Under the pieces are notes generated by a model. It saw only the letters and a list, made by a program, of their open reading frames with translations, had not been told where the DNA came from and did no database searches. From Phycisphaerales bacterium (lineage in GTDB: Bacteria > Planctomycetota > Phycisphaerae > Sedimentisphaerales > Anaerobacaceae), in the NCBI GenBank assembly GCA_020352215.1, contig CP070675.1:5473017-5537016 (forward strand): a DNA stretch of 64,000 nucleotides, written 5' to 3'. Positions 44,647 to 54,115 of this stretch are shown piece by piece (the stretch's first letter is position 1; the number at the start of each line of letters is the position of its first letter). The translations under genes were made by a program, and so were the position numbers.

Positions 44647-46128
44647 ATGAAACGTCGTGACTTCTTGAAGCGCATGGGATCGACAACGGCAGCGATGGCC
44701 TTTGCCGGCTGCGCAGGCGTCGCAGGTGAGCGACGTCGTAGCCCGGCCAAACGGTGGAATATCCTCTGGCTCATATCCGAGGATACGTCGCCTGATCTTG
44801 GCTGCTACGGCAATCCAATTGTAAAGACGCCGAATTTCGATAAACTGGCTGCTGACGGTGCGCTTTTCACGAACGCCTTTTGCACGGCACCGGTTTGTTC
44901 GGCGGTTCGGTCCGGCTTCATGACCGGCATGTACCAGACAAGCATCGGGGCACACCAACATCGCAGCCACCGCAAAGACGGCTATACACTGCCTGAACCG
45001 GTCAGAGTCATCACTCACTACTTCCGCGAGGCGGGCTACTTCACCTGCAACTGCGCGGGTCTGAACTACAAGCGCCGCGGCAAAACCGACTGGAATTTTG
45101 CACCCAAAGAAAAGGCATTTGACGGCACCGATTGGTCACAGCGTGGGGAAGGGCAGCCTTTCTTCGCACAGATGAATTTCAGCCTGACCCACCGCGATTT
45201 CAAACGCGACAAAGAGAATCCCATCAATCCGGATAAGGTCACTGTACCCCCCTACTACCCGGACCATCCCGTCAGTCGAAGAGACTGGGCGGATTACCTT
45301 GAATCGCTACAGGTGCTCGACAGGCAGATCGGCACAGTTCTCAAGCGTCTCGAAGACGAAGGATTGGCAGACAACACAATCGTGATGTACTTCGGCGACC
45401 ACGGCAGACCTCACGTGCGAGGCAAGCAATGGCTGTACGAGGGCGGCATTCACATCCCCATGATCGTCCGCTGGCCGGGACATATCAAACCCGGCACGGT
45501 TGTCGACGATCTGGTCAGCTCAGTCGATTTTGCGCCGACGTTCTTGTCACTGGCAAGCATAGAGCCGCCGAAACATCTGCAAGGGCAGATATTTCTTGGC
45601 CCGCGGCGCAAAAAGCGCGAATACATCGTCGCTGCAAGGGACCGCTGCGACGGGACGGTTGATCGAATCCGCTGCGTCCGGACAAAGCGGTACAAGTACA
45701 TTCGCAACTTCATGCCCGAGCGACCTTACACACAGTTCAACGGCTACAAGAAGCATCAGTATCCGATGCTCACGCTCATGGAGGTTCTGCACAAGCAAGG
45801 GAAACTAACTGCGGATCAGGCCCGTTTCATGGCCGCAGGACGTCCCGAAGAGGAGCTTTACGACCTGAGCAAGGACGCACACGAGCTGCACAACCTGGCA
45901 GCCGATCCCAAGCACAAGGTGCTTCTAACGAAATCACGTATGAGACTGAATGAGTGGATTAAAAAGACTGGGGATCACGGTGAAACACCCGAAGACCCGA
46001 AGTCGGTCGCCTATTGGCAGGACAATATGGAAAAGTCATTCGAGCAGAGAATGGCAAAGAGAAACCTGCCTGCGGACATCTCGCCGGAAGATTATCTGAA
46101 GTGGTGGGAGAGGAAACTACTCGATTAG
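44647..46128 (+). CDS. Sulfatase with Tat/lipoprotein leader
   Basis: About 493 aa. ATG 44647 has AGGAAGG nine bases upstream; ATG 44638 overlaps that site. The leader MKRRDFLKRMGSTTAAMAFAGC carries a twin-arginine pair and a lipobox (FAGC). The type I sulfatase motif is CSAVR at 84-88, whose Cys84 would be converted to formylglycine by a maturase. Metal-site residues appear in WLISEDTSPD and FGDHGRPHVRG. The enzyme removes sulfate esters from a polysaccharide or glycosaminoglycan outside the cytoplasm. It is followed after 9 bp by an M14-type gene and then a heparinase-like lyase, which points to a sulfated uronic-acid glycan as the target. Confidence 0.92.
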   Translation: MKRRDFLKRMGSTTAAMAFAGCAGVAGERRRSPAKRWNILWLISEDTSPDLGCYGNPIVKTPNFDKLAADGALFTNAFCTAPVCSAVRSGFMTGMYQTSIGAHQHRSHRKDGYTLPEPVRVITHYFREAGYFTCNCAGLNYKRRGKTDWNFAPKEKAFDGTDWSQRGEGQPFFAQMNFSLTHRDFKRDKENPINPDKVTVPPYYPDHPVSRRDWADYLESLQVLDRQIGTVLKRLEDEGLADNTIVMYFGDHGRPHVRGKQWLYEGGIHIPMIVRWPGHIKPGTVVDDLVSSVDFAPTFLSLASIEPPKHLQGQIFLGPRRKKREYIVAARDRCDGTVDRIRCVRTKRYKYIRNFMPERPYTQFNGYKKHQYPMLTLMEVLHKQGKLTADQARFMAAGRPEEELYDLSKDAHELHNLAADPKHKVLLTKSRMRLNEWIKKTGDHGETPEDPKSVAYWQDNMEKSFEQRMAKRNLPADISPEDYLKWWERKLLD

Positions 46129-46137
46129 GAGGTGACT

Positions 46138-47298
46138 ATGGAGACCGCCGCGCTACTTCGATCGGTCATCCTGGCGACGTTGGTTGTCGCCGGTCAGCTG
46201 TCTTACCCAAGCCCCCCTCGCGCTCGCGGGGCCGAGACTATGACATTCGAGCAGGCCGTACGGAGAATTCCCAGCCGCACCTTGCCCGAATTCTGGGTGG
46301 GCGACGTCACCGGGTTGGCGGCTCGCTTCGAGAAACTCACCCGCTGCGACGTCACGACGATAGCGAGATCGCCGGGCGGCAGGCCCATCCATTTAATCGC
46401 ATACGGCGCTCGTGAGAACCTTAAGAGCAGCGCCAACTACAACTCGGCGGTCGGAGCCAGAGAACGCTCAGCATACCTGGACAAAGCCGCACGGCAACGG
46501 CCGGTTATCCTTTTCGTGGGGCCCGTACATGGTCACGAGGTTGAGGCCTTGACCGGCTTGGTGAACCTCGCCCACATCCTCCAAACCGGAAAAGACCTCC
46601 GAGGAAGGAATCAGCCAAAGATTCACGAGCTTGCTTCAAGGTGCAGACTACTTATTATCCCTGAGGGTAATCCCGATGGCATTGCGCGCCTCAAGCCGCG
46701 AGCACTTCACGGCATGGAAGACGCCGACGTGCGGTTCTGGGGCCAGGGCACCTGGGGCGATGACACCTTCTGCGGGTGGCCCGGCGCGAAACGGCAGCAC
46801 CCCATGGCAGGTGACAACGTCGGTTTTCTCGGATGCTACTTCAACGAGAAGGGAATCAATCCCATGCACGATGAGTTCTTCGATCCGATGGGGCCCGAAG
46901 CGCCGGCAATCCTGAAGGTCGCACGGGAAGAAGCTCCGGATTTGACAGTGTCACTTCACAGCCATGAGTCGCGTCCGGCTATCCTGCGGCCCGCTTATGT
47001 ACCCTTGGAAATACAGAAGGATGTGCGTTCGTTGGCAGAGCGGTGCTACGCGCTTCTCGCCGAGCGAGGCCTGCCTCATGGCGGCCTCTTTGAAGCTGTA
47101 CCGGAGGCCGGCAAATTCCCCGCACCTTTCAACTTGACCAGTGCTATGTACCACATAAGCGGAGCCAACTCCTTTACCTTCGAGTGCCCCCACGGAATCA
47201 ATGGGCGCTGCCAAGTAAGTCTCGAAGAGATACTTGACATACAACTGACACTCTATGAGGCGATGATGAGACATGAGATCAGCAAGAAAGGGCCATGA
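46138..47298 (+). CDS. M14-family zinc carboxypeptidase-like protein, exported
   Basis: The product is 386 aa from ATG 46138, with AGGAGGTG just upstream. A signal peptide (ALLRSVILATLVVAGQLSYP) precedes an M14 fold. Zinc ligands are His131 and Glu134 in HGHEVEAL, with the third ligand in VSLHSHES. PEGNPDGIAR is the usual substrate-binding loop, and FTFECPHGING supplies the catalytic glutamate. Relatives cleave C-terminal residues or deacylate amide-linked substrates. Sandwiched between a sulfatase and a lyase, it may act on amide groups or peptide cross-links of the same polymer; that is inference. Confidence 0.85.
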   Translation: METAALLRSVILATLVVAGQLSYPSPPRARGAETMTFEQAVRRIPSRTLPEFWVGDVTGLAARFEKLTRCDVTTIARSPGGRPIHLIAYGARENLKSSANYNSAVGARERSAYLDKAARQRPVILFVGPVHGHEVEALTGLVNLAHILQTGKDLRGRNQPKIHELASRCRLLIIPEGNPDGIARLKPRALHGMEDADVRFWGQGTWGDDTFCGWPGAKRQHPMAGDNVGFLGCYFNEKGINPMHDEFFDPMGPEAPAILKVAREEAPDLTVSLHSHESRPAILRPAYVPLEIQKDVRSLAERCYALLAERGLPHGGLFEAVPEAGKFPAPFNLTSAMYHISGANSFTFECPHGINGRCQVSLEEILDIQLTLYEAMMRHEISKKGP

Positions 47299-47320
47299 GC
47301 ATCACAGGAGCAAGAGTATC

Positions 47321-49711
47321 ATGGAGAAGATTCTGTTCGCTATCCTACTGACGTTGACACCAATCACAAGTTCATGGGCAGCGATCCAAACGGTCAAGCT
47401 CGATGAACGTCCTTCCCGGCCGGGAGAGTGGGGTTACCGCCCCGCCGACGGCTCGGTGTCACAGGTCAATCCGCCGAGCTTCAGCTGGCGGCCCCAGAAG
47501 AATCTAACCTGGGAGATCGAGTGCGCACGCGACAAGGTCTTCAAGAATGTGGCGTACCGTGTGGAGGGTTTGGAGTTTAATGTGCACTGCCCGCCGCGAG
47601 TGTTGGAGCCGGGAACGTACGCATGGCGCTACCGGGGCAAGGACAGAAACGGCCGATATACGAGCTGGAGTCGCCCGCGCACGTTCAGCGTCGCGCCCGA
47701 CGCAGCGACGATGCCACTTCCGGCCCGCACGGAACTTATTTCCCGCATACCCAAAACGCATCCTCGCCTCTTCTTGCGGCCAGAGGACCTGGGTCGGCTT
47801 CGCGGGCTGGCTCGCGGCAGAATGAAGGCTGAGTACGAGAAATTGGTCGCAGAATGTGACAGGATTCTGGCCAAACCGCCCGCGACGACCGAGCCGCGGA
47901 AGTATCCGAAGGACATGGTGCGCGGCAGTGAGGCGTGGCGGGAGCTTTGGTGGGGCAACCGGACATATACGATCAGGGCGCTCAACGGTGCTGCAACCTT
48001 GGCCTTCACGCGGCTGCTGGGTGGGCAGGAGAAGTACGGCCGCGAGGCCAAGCGACTCTTGCTGGAGTGCGCCAAGTGGGACCCCAAGGGCAGCACCGGG
48101 TACCGCTACAACGATGAGGCTGGTATGCCCTACAATTACTACTTCTCCCGCACGTACACGTTCGTCAACGACCTGCTGACCGAGCAAGAAAAACAAATCT
48201 GCCGGAAGGTCATGAAGGCCCGCGGCGATGAGATGTACGAACACCTGTGTCCGCGGCATCTGTGGCAGCCATATTCAAGTCACTCGAACCGGGCGTGGCA
48301 CTTCTTGGGCGAGGTCGGGATCGCGTTTCTTGGGGAGGTCGAGGGCGCCGAGGACTGGGTCTGGTTTGCAGCGAACGTCTTCTTCAACACATACCCCGTC
48401 TGGAGCGACGACGACGGCGGCTGGCACGAGGGTGTGAGCTACTGGTCCAGTTACATCGATCGCTTCACATGGTGGGCGGATGTGATGCGGGCCGCGATGG
48501 GGATCAACGCGTACGACAAGCCGTACTTCTCCAAGGTCGGCTATTATGCGATGTACCTGATGCCGCCCGGCAAGGTCAGCGGAGGATTCGGCGACGGGGC
48601 AAATCGCAGAAGGGCCTCACAACTCGTGCCGCTGATGAGCCAGCTTGCCGCGCAGGCCGGCAACGGGCACTGGCAGTGGTACGTCGAACAGATGGGCGGT
48701 CCGAAGCAGACAACGGGCTATATCGGCTTCATTCGCGGGGCTCTGCCGAAGGTCGAAGCCAAGGTGCCGGATGAACTGCCGGCGTCACGGCTGTTTAGGG
48801 GCACGGGGCAGGCATACCTCAACACGACGTTGAAGAACGCCAATGAAGACGTGCAGGTCATTTTCAAGTCGAGTCCGATGGGTACACAGTCGCACGGCAA
48901 CGCAGGCAACAACTCTTTCGTGCTGTGGGCGTACGGACAGCGCCTGCTCACTCGGACCGGCACTTACTACAACTACGGTGGCCCACATCATCGCGACTGG
49001 ATGTGGAGCACGCGCTCGGTCAATAACATTACGGTCGACGGCAAAGGCCAGCGCAAGCGCAACGCCGCCGCGCGGGGTGAGATCGTCGCCTTCAAGACCA
49101 CGCCGGCAATGGATGTCGTCGTAGGCGAGGCGGGTCGCGCTTACGATCCGCCGCTCGAGCGTTTCACCCGTGCGGTAATCTTCATCAAGCCCGATGTGGT
49201 GGTAGTCTATGACCGGCTGGTCGCCAAAGAGCCGTCAATCTATGAATACTGGCTCCATGCCGTCAACAAGTTCGAGATCGGCAAGGAGGGCAGCGTCAAT
49301 GTCCGTAACGAGGATGTGGGCTGTGACATCCACTTCTACTCACGGAGAGAGCTCGCGTTCGAGCAAACGAACGAGTATGACCCGAATCCTATCCCACGGG
49401 TCAAGTTGCGCGAATGGCACCTGACCGCAAAGACGACACAAAAGAGAAACAGCATGGAATTCATCACAGTCTACCGCCCATACAAGGTCGCCGAGGGATT
49501 CAGGGGACACGGTGGCCATGAGGTCATCCCGGGCGGTTATCTGTTTGAGCTCGGTTCTACCGGCGGCGAGCTGACCGCCCTGCTGCCCACCGATGACACT
49601 GTGACGCTGCAAACCGAGGGCATGACAACGAGAGGAGCTATCAAGCTCAAGCTCGAACGCCCGGGCGAGCGCACACAGATTCTCGAGGTCCGCAAAGGCG
49701 ATTTGGATTGA
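47321..49711 (+). CDS. Heparinase II/III family polysaccharide lyase with DUF4962 domain
   Basis: About 796 aa from ATG 47321 (AGGAG ten bases upstream). A signal peptide (KILFAILLTLTPITSSWAA) leads into an FN3/DUF4962-type domain at ~25-130 (PPSFSWRP, LEPGTYAWRYRGKDRNG). An (alpha/alpha) toroid follows (PRLFLRPEDLGRLRGLA, YNDEAGMPYNYYFSRTYTFV, SSHSNRAWHFLGEVGIAF, DDDGGWHEGVSYWSSYI), then a beta-sandwich heparinase II/III domain (SHGNAGNNSFVLWAYGQRLL, HHRDWMWSTRSVNNITVDG). Such enzymes cleave uronic-acid glycans by beta-elimination. It ends the sulfatase operon. Confidence 0.85.
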   Translation: MEKILFAILLTLTPITSSWAAIQTVKLDERPSRPGEWGYRPADGSVSQVNPPSFSWRPQKNLTWEIECARDKVFKNVAYRVEGLEFNVHCPPRVLEPGTYAWRYRGKDRNGRYTSWSRPRTFSVAPDAATMPLPARTELISRIPKTHPRLFLRPEDLGRLRGLARGRMKAEYEKLVAECDRILAKPPATTEPRKYPKDMVRGSEAWRELWWGNRTYTIRALNGAATLAFTRLLGGQEKYGREAKRLLLECAKWDPKGSTGYRYNDEAGMPYNYYFSRTYTFVNDLLTEQEKQICRKVMKARGDEMYEHLCPRHLWQPYSSHSNRAWHFLGEVGIAFLGEVEGAEDWVWFAANVFFNTYPVWSDDDGGWHEGVSYWSSYIDRFTWWADVMRAAMGINAYDKPYFSKVGYYAMYLMPPGKVSGGFGDGANRRRASQLVPLMSQLAAQAGNGHWQWYVEQMGGPKQTTGYIGFIRGALPKVEAKVPDELPASRLFRGTGQAYLNTTLKNANEDVQVIFKSSPMGTQSHGNAGNNSFVLWAYGQRLLTRTGTYYNYGGPHHRDWMWSTRSVNNITVDGKGQRKRNAAARGEIVAFKTTPAMDVVVGEAGRAYDPPLERFTRAVIFIKPDVVVVYDRLVAKEPSIYEYWLHAVNKFEIGKEGSVNVRNEDVGCDIHFYSRRELAFEQTNEYDPNPIPRVKLREWHLTAKTTQKRNSMEFITVYRPYKVAEGFRGHGGHEVIPGGYLFELGSTGGELTALLPTDDTVTLQTEGMTTRGAIKLKLERPGERTQILEVRKGDLD

Positions 49712-50271
49712 GGCTGAGGCCGTCCTGCCCGCTCTCGCCGACACCGGCCGGAGCAGCCCAACAATTGCGGATTCTCCCGTTTTGAGGATCATTTTGACGA
49801 CCCTTTTTCCATGCAGAAGTTAGTGCTCATCCTGCCCCTCCTGGAAATTGGGTTCCTTTGGCTTTGAATTGGCTTTGTTCTTTCGTTGTCTCAGGCTGGG
49901 AAAATCGTCATAATACTTTTATCTAAAAGATGTTACGTTCACTTAGGCATCCGGAGAATTGGCTTTGTTTTGCATAATTGCCTCTGGAATCGCGCGCCCG
50001 ATCCATCCAGAATCCCGGATACCCCGGCCCCACCCTGTCTTCTGACGCCTGTCTCCTGTCTCTCATCCTTTCATTATCAACTATCGTCCATTACTCAGAT
50101 TGCCATTCTACTCACTCGGCATCAAATGTAAAGCTAAATCTTTTTTTTTCAGCAGCTTTCCGTAGATTCCCTCCCGAGAAATGTAAGATGGGAGGAACGC
50201 AGAGGCCCCGAACGCCCGTTCAAGCGAAATCTACCGGCAGCGGAAACGACCAGAGTACGCAGAATGGGGAG
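49712..50271. other. Gene-free stretch with a 14-base direct repeat
   Basis: No gene is supported here. GAATTGGCTTTGTT occurs at 49866-49879 and again at 49956-49969, a period of 90 bases. A run of nine T lies at 50142-50150 without a clear hairpin before it. A plus-strand frame through 49978-50511 is the shadow of the FRG gene. Confidence 0.5.
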
Positions 50272-51000
50272 CTACTCCCAGGGCCGTTTCGATTCTATCT
50301 TCAACCACTGGACGTACGCGGCCAGTCCATCCAACCCCGGGAACAGCGAAGCTCGATTCACTCCATACATGTCGAGCACGTCTCGGAACTCGCTGCGAAG
50401 CCCTTTTGGAATCAGGAGTTTGAACCCGTTGCGTGGTCTGAAGGGATGGTCTGGATTCGGATGAACAGTGAAAAGCCCATCCTGGGCCGCGATTCGACGG
50501 AAGAGATGTGACGGGTAGTACTTACCAACGCGCTTCGCCTCGAATGGAGATTGACCGGTTAGGCGGTTCACACGGTCCACATAGGCGTAGATCGCCGCGT
50601 CACAATCCTGCGTGCCCTCGACGGCAAAGTAGGCGGCGACAAGGGGATTCCGGGTCCAATCAAGGAGTCGTGTCGCCAGACCGTGATGCTGGGCTATCGT
50701 AAGCCACTCCCACATGGTCGATGGCTCTCTGTCGAGATACGGTCGCGCGCGGTTTCTGAAAATAGTGAGGATATCCCTCTCCAGGCGCGGGTCCCAACCA
50801 CCGTGATACCGGCCAATCTTGGGTACTAGCTCGAAGCGCGCATCAGGAACACCCCGGTATATGGCGTATGAGGGCTGGTCACGGAGAGCTTGGTGCATTT
50901 GACCGAAATCGTCTACGGCTATTGTCCGGAGCTGCCCGGACGGACGGCGCTTCTTGCGCATGGTGGTTTTGAGTTTGGCTGAACGTTTCTTTGTGGACAT
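50272..51000 (-). CDS. FRG-domain protein, second of a tandem pair
   Basis: The product is 242 aa from ATG 51000, with GGGAAG five bases upstream; earlier in-frame ATGs lack a site. A lysine/arginine-rich N-terminal tail (STKKRSAKLKTTMRKKRR) is followed by the FRG domain: AIYRGVPDARFELVPKIGR (here YRG in place of FRG), EWLTIAQHHGLATRLLDWT, then NPLVAAYFAVEG. The C terminus has KLLIPKGLRSEFRDVLD and ASLFPGLDGLAAYVQWL. FRG proteins are widespread but functionally uncharacterised and often travel with mobile or defence genes. The upstream neighbour is a diverged paralogue with the same domain order. Confidence 0.85.
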   Translation of the reverse strand: MSTKKRSAKLKTTMRKKRRPSGQLRTIAVDDFGQMHQALRDQPSYAIYRGVPDARFELVPKIGRYHGGWDPRLERDILTIFRNRARPYLDREPSTMWEWLTIAQHHGLATRLLDWTRNPLVAAYFAVEGTQDCDAAIYAYVDRVNRLTGQSPFEAKRVGKYYPSHLFRRIAAQDGLFTVHPNPDHPFRPRNGFKLLIPKGLRSEFRDVLDMYGVNRASLFPGLDGLAAYVQWLKIESKRPWE

Positions 51001-51064
51001 AGTATCTTCCCAACCTGCAAGGCTCATAAGATAACAATACAACACGATTTCCACTCACGCTCTG

Positions 51065-51796
51065 CTATCGTTCATCCTCAAGGTAGGAGTTGAGCCATTG
51101 AACGTGAGTGCAAAGACCGTCGACGTCTGGAAACAGGGTCGCCGCATTGACATTGAACCTGTCCAGTTCAAAGCGCATATCGGAGAAGGATCTTGGTGGT
51201 ATTCTGAGCTTCGTGAGTTTCGAAGCGTAGGTTTTATTGCTTTCTAGGGCGATAAATCTGGCCTCCGTCTTCATGAACTTGTGGACTGTGAACCATCCGG
51301 CTTGGGTCACTAGACGTGCGGCAATATGCTTTGGACGGAAGACCTTCGTGCGATTGATTTTGAAAGGACTCTCTTTCACGGACGCAACCGCGTAGTCGCT
51401 GGGCCTCGGCACAAGAACCCAGACAACACCGGCAAGCACCTTTCCCTTTTCCCGCATCGGCGGCCTATTCACTGCGAACCAGAGCGCGGCCAGCGGATTC
51501 AGGGTCCAGTCCAAAAGGCGTGTTGCCATCCCATGATGCTGGGCAATTGCCAGCCAATCCCAGCTTGATTTCGCTTGCATGCTCAGGAGAGGGACGACAC
51601 GGCGTTTGAACTCCCGCATCATCCTCTGTTCTGCGGCCAGAGTCGGCCCCTTGAGATCAAGGCGGGCCAGCTTTGGGAGAAGCGGCTTGTCCACAGGCTG
51701 GCCGCGAAACAACACCTCCTCAGATTTGCAGTTCTCGCGGATGAAGTCCACGTACTCTGTCATGGTCTTCACCCCGTAGATCTTGTAGCTACGCAT
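51065..51796 (-). CDS. FRG-domain protein, first of a tandem pair
   Basis: The product is 243 aa from ATG 51796; an internal ATG at 51763 with GGGGTG upstream is an alternative. The FRG domain is complete: EVLFRGQPVDKPLLPKLARL, DWLAIAQHHGMATRLLDWTLNPLAALWFAV, and the C-terminal RIPPRSFSDMRFELDRFNVN followed by ATLFPDVDGLCTHVQWLNSY. Compared with the downstream copy it lacks the basic tail and differs at most non-motif positions, so the duplication is old. A gap of 64 bp separates the genes. No toxin, nuclease or membrane partner is adjacent. Function unknown. Confidence 0.87.
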   Translation of the reverse strand: MRSYKIYGVKTMTEYVDFIRENCKSEEVLFRGQPVDKPLLPKLARLDLKGPTLAAEQRMMREFKRRVVPLLSMQAKSSWDWLAIAQHHGMATRLLDWTLNPLAALWFAVNRPPMREKGKVLAGVVWVLVPRPSDYAVASVKESPFKINRTKVFRPKHIAARLVTQAGWFTVHKFMKTEARFIALESNKTYASKLTKLRIPPRSFSDMRFELDRFNVNAATLFPDVDGLCTHVQWLNSYLEDER

Positions 51797-52228
51797 GTGA
51801 ATCTATTCATCCAACATAATAACACCTGTGCCCTTGGGCCAGAGGCAGAGGGGCACGCCACATATTGGTAGTCCAGGCCACTCTAGGAGGCCCTATTCAC
51901 CCATGGGATTAGAGCCTTCTCTTACATAAGCGTTTCCAGGATGGGAGATGTTGATAGAAAAACCGCCAGAAAAGCAAATTCTTTTTGCATCTCGTGAAGC
52001 CGGTCTCGTTTGCATTCTTCGAGTGTGTCTCACTCACCGGCAGATTCCTCGGCTTTGGGGCGACTTCGTCGCCTCGAAGCTCGGCATGGGGGGATTTCGA
52101 GGGGGCCTCGTAATCGCTCTTCTTGGGACGACGTAGCGAACGTTACGATCACGGGACACCGGCATTGTTACAATTGTGCGGCTTGGGCTGATATGGTATG
52201 TTACCGCGTGCCTATTGAGGGCCGGCTT
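51797..52228. other. Divergent intergenic region, no gene supported
   Basis: This gap separates the minus-strand FRG pair from the plus-strand mannan operon and should hold promoters for both. I see no coding sequence. TTGTTA followed after 18 bases by TGATAT near 52163-52192 is a weak promoter candidate for the symporter. Confidence 0.35.
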
Positions 52229-54112
52229 ATGCGTATACATTCGGTCGATATAACAATAATCGTGCTGTACATGGTCGCGGTGGTGGTCGCGGGGGTGCTG
52301 CTGTCACGCAGGGCCCGGCAGAATCTCGATTCGTATTTTCTCGGCGGCAAATCTCTGCCCTGGTATCTGCTGGGCGTCTCGAACGCATCGGGCATGTTCG
52401 ACATCACGGGCACCATGTGGATGGTGTATATACTCTTTGCCTGCGGACTTAAAAGCGTCTGGATACCGTGGCTTTGGCCGAGCTTCAACCAGATCTTCCT
52501 CATGGTATTCTTGGCGGCGTGGCTGCGGCGCTCGAACGTCTTGACCGGGGCCGAGTGGATTCGCACGAGGTTCGGCAGGGGCAGAGGCAGCGAGCTATCG
52601 CACATCAGTGTTGTGGTCTTCGCGATCGTCAGCGTCATCGGCTTTCTGTCCTACGCCTTCAAGGGAATCGGCAAATTTGCGGTCGAGTTCTTCCCGTGGG
52701 ACCTGTCGGCAAGCTTCAGCATCTCCGGAAGCACCGTCAACATAGCGTCGCCGGATGTGTACGCGCTGATCTTCATGAGCGCAACCACCATCTATGTGAT
52801 TCTTGGCGGAATGTTCAGCGTGGTGATAACCGATCTGATTCAGTTTACGATTCTTACTATTGTCTCCGTATGTATCGCGTGGATCGCCGTCGCCAACACA
52901 ACACCCGATGCAATCGCTGCCGCGGTGCCGGAAGGTTGGACGGATCTGTTCTTCGGCCGACACATCGATTTGGACTGGTCGAAATTGATCCCGGCAGTCA
53001 ACGACAAAGTCAGCGCGGACGGCTATTCTCTCTTCGGCATCTTCTTCATGATGATTCTCTTCAAGGGGATTCTTTCCAGTCTGGCAGGGCCGCTACCCAA
53101 CTACGACATGCAGCGGATTCTCGCCGCACGCAGCCCGAAAGAAGCGGCGATGATGAGCGGTTTTGTCTCAGTGGTGCTGTATATCCCCCGCTACCTGATG
53201 ATAGCAGGGATTACCGTATTGGCGCTGGTGTTTTTCAGCGATGATTTGCGTGCTATGGGTGACGCGTTTGATATCGAGCGCGTCCTGCCCTTTGTGATAA
53301 GCAATTACATCCCGGTCGGCCTTAAAGGTTTTCTGCTGGCCGGCTTGCTGGCGGCTTTTATGAGCACTTTCGATTCGACGGTTAACGCGGGCGCCGCCTA
53401 CCTTGTCAACGATGTGTACAAGCGTTACGTCAATCCACGCGCATCGGACAAGAAATACGTCTATGTGAGCTACTTGTGCTCGATCGCGGTGGTTGCCGTC
53501 GGCATCGTGTTCGGATTCATGATCGAATCGATTGACGAAGTGCTCAAGTGGATTACGGCTGGTCTTGGGGCCGGATACATCGCATCCAACCTGCTGAAAT
53601 GGTTCTGGTGGCGTCTCAACGGGTACGGCTATTTCGCGGGTATGATCGTTGGGACCGTCCTGGCGACGCTGTCCGAGAAGGCGGTTGTCCTTGTCTTGCC
53701 CAGACTCTGCGAGCGGTTCGCCGAGGCGACCGAGAATTTCCCGCTGGTGCTCGCTCTGTTTCCGATAGTGGTGATTCTCAGCGGCGTGGCCGCGGTCGTG
53801 ACGAGCATGTTGACGCAGCAGGATGACGAAAAAACTGTCAAAGGCTTCTATGAGCAGGTGCGTCCCTGGGGTTTCTGGGGACCCGTTTGCGAAAAGGTCA
53901 CACTGGCCAATCTTAAGTTCAGGAAAAACACCGCATTCAAACGTGACACATTCAACATCCTAGTCGGCATAATCTGGCACACTATGCTGGCAGCAGCACC
54001 TATCTACTTGGTTATACGCCGGATGACGGCCTTTGCGGTATGTGTTGTGGTGCTGGTGGTGACATCGATATTGCTCAAGAGGAACTGGTTGGACAAGCTC
54101 GAGGAGACCTAA
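52229..54112 (+). CDS. Sodium/solute symporter (SSS family) of the mannan operon
   Basis: About 627 aa from ATG 52229 with GAGGG upstream; the longer frame from 52010 has no sensible leader. About 13-15 hydrophobic helices follow the SSS pattern: SYFLGGKSLPWYLLGVSNASGMFDITG, FSYAFKGIGKFA-like stretch near 145-155, YVILGGMFSVVITDLIQF and LLAGLLAAFMSTFDSTVNAGAAYLVNDVYKR. The C terminus extends beyond the core with two helices. The downstream genes process mannan-derived disaccharides, so the likely cargo is mannosylglucose or mannobiose, but SSS sugars are not predictable from sequence. The next gene starts three bases after the stop. Confidence 0.88.
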   Translation: MRIHSVDITIIVLYMVAVVVAGVLLSRRARQNLDSYFLGGKSLPWYLLGVSNASGMFDITGTMWMVYILFACGLKSVWIPWLWPSFNQIFLMVFLAAWLRRSNVLTGAEWIRTRFGRGRGSELSHISVVVFAIVSVIGFLSYAFKGIGKFAVEFFPWDLSASFSISGSTVNIASPDVYALIFMSATTIYVILGGMFSVVITDLIQFTILTIVSVCIAWIAVANTTPDAIAAAVPEGWTDLFFGRHIDLDWSKLIPAVNDKVSADGYSLFGIFFMMILFKGILSSLAGPLPNYDMQRILAARSPKEAAMMSGFVSVVLYIPRYLMIAGITVLALVFFSDDLRAMGDAFDIERVLPFVISNYIPVGLKGFLLAGLLAAFMSTFDSTVNAGAAYLVNDVYKRYVNPRASDKKYVYVSYLCSIAVVAVGIVFGFMIESIDEVLKWITAGLGAGYIASNLLKWFWWRLNGYGYFAGMIVGTVLATLSEKAVVLVLPRLCERFAEATENFPLVLALFPIVVILSGVAAVVTSMLTQQDDEKTVKGFYEQVRPWGFWGPVCEKVTLANLKFRKNTAFKRDTFNILVGIIWHTMLAAAPIYLVIRRMTAFAVCVVVLVVTSILLKRNWLDKLEET

Positions 54113-54115
54113 GAG

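Noticed and set aside
47504..48259. 251-residue minus-strand frame within the heparinase-like gene
   Set aside because: Composition (Pro, Arg, Leu-rich) is typical of antisense frames in GC-rich coding DNA; the plus-strand frame has clear domains.
49978..50511. 177-residue plus-strand frame overlapping the FRG gene
   Set aside because: Its second half is antisense to the FRG domain and the first half crosses non-coding repeats; no start site or motif.
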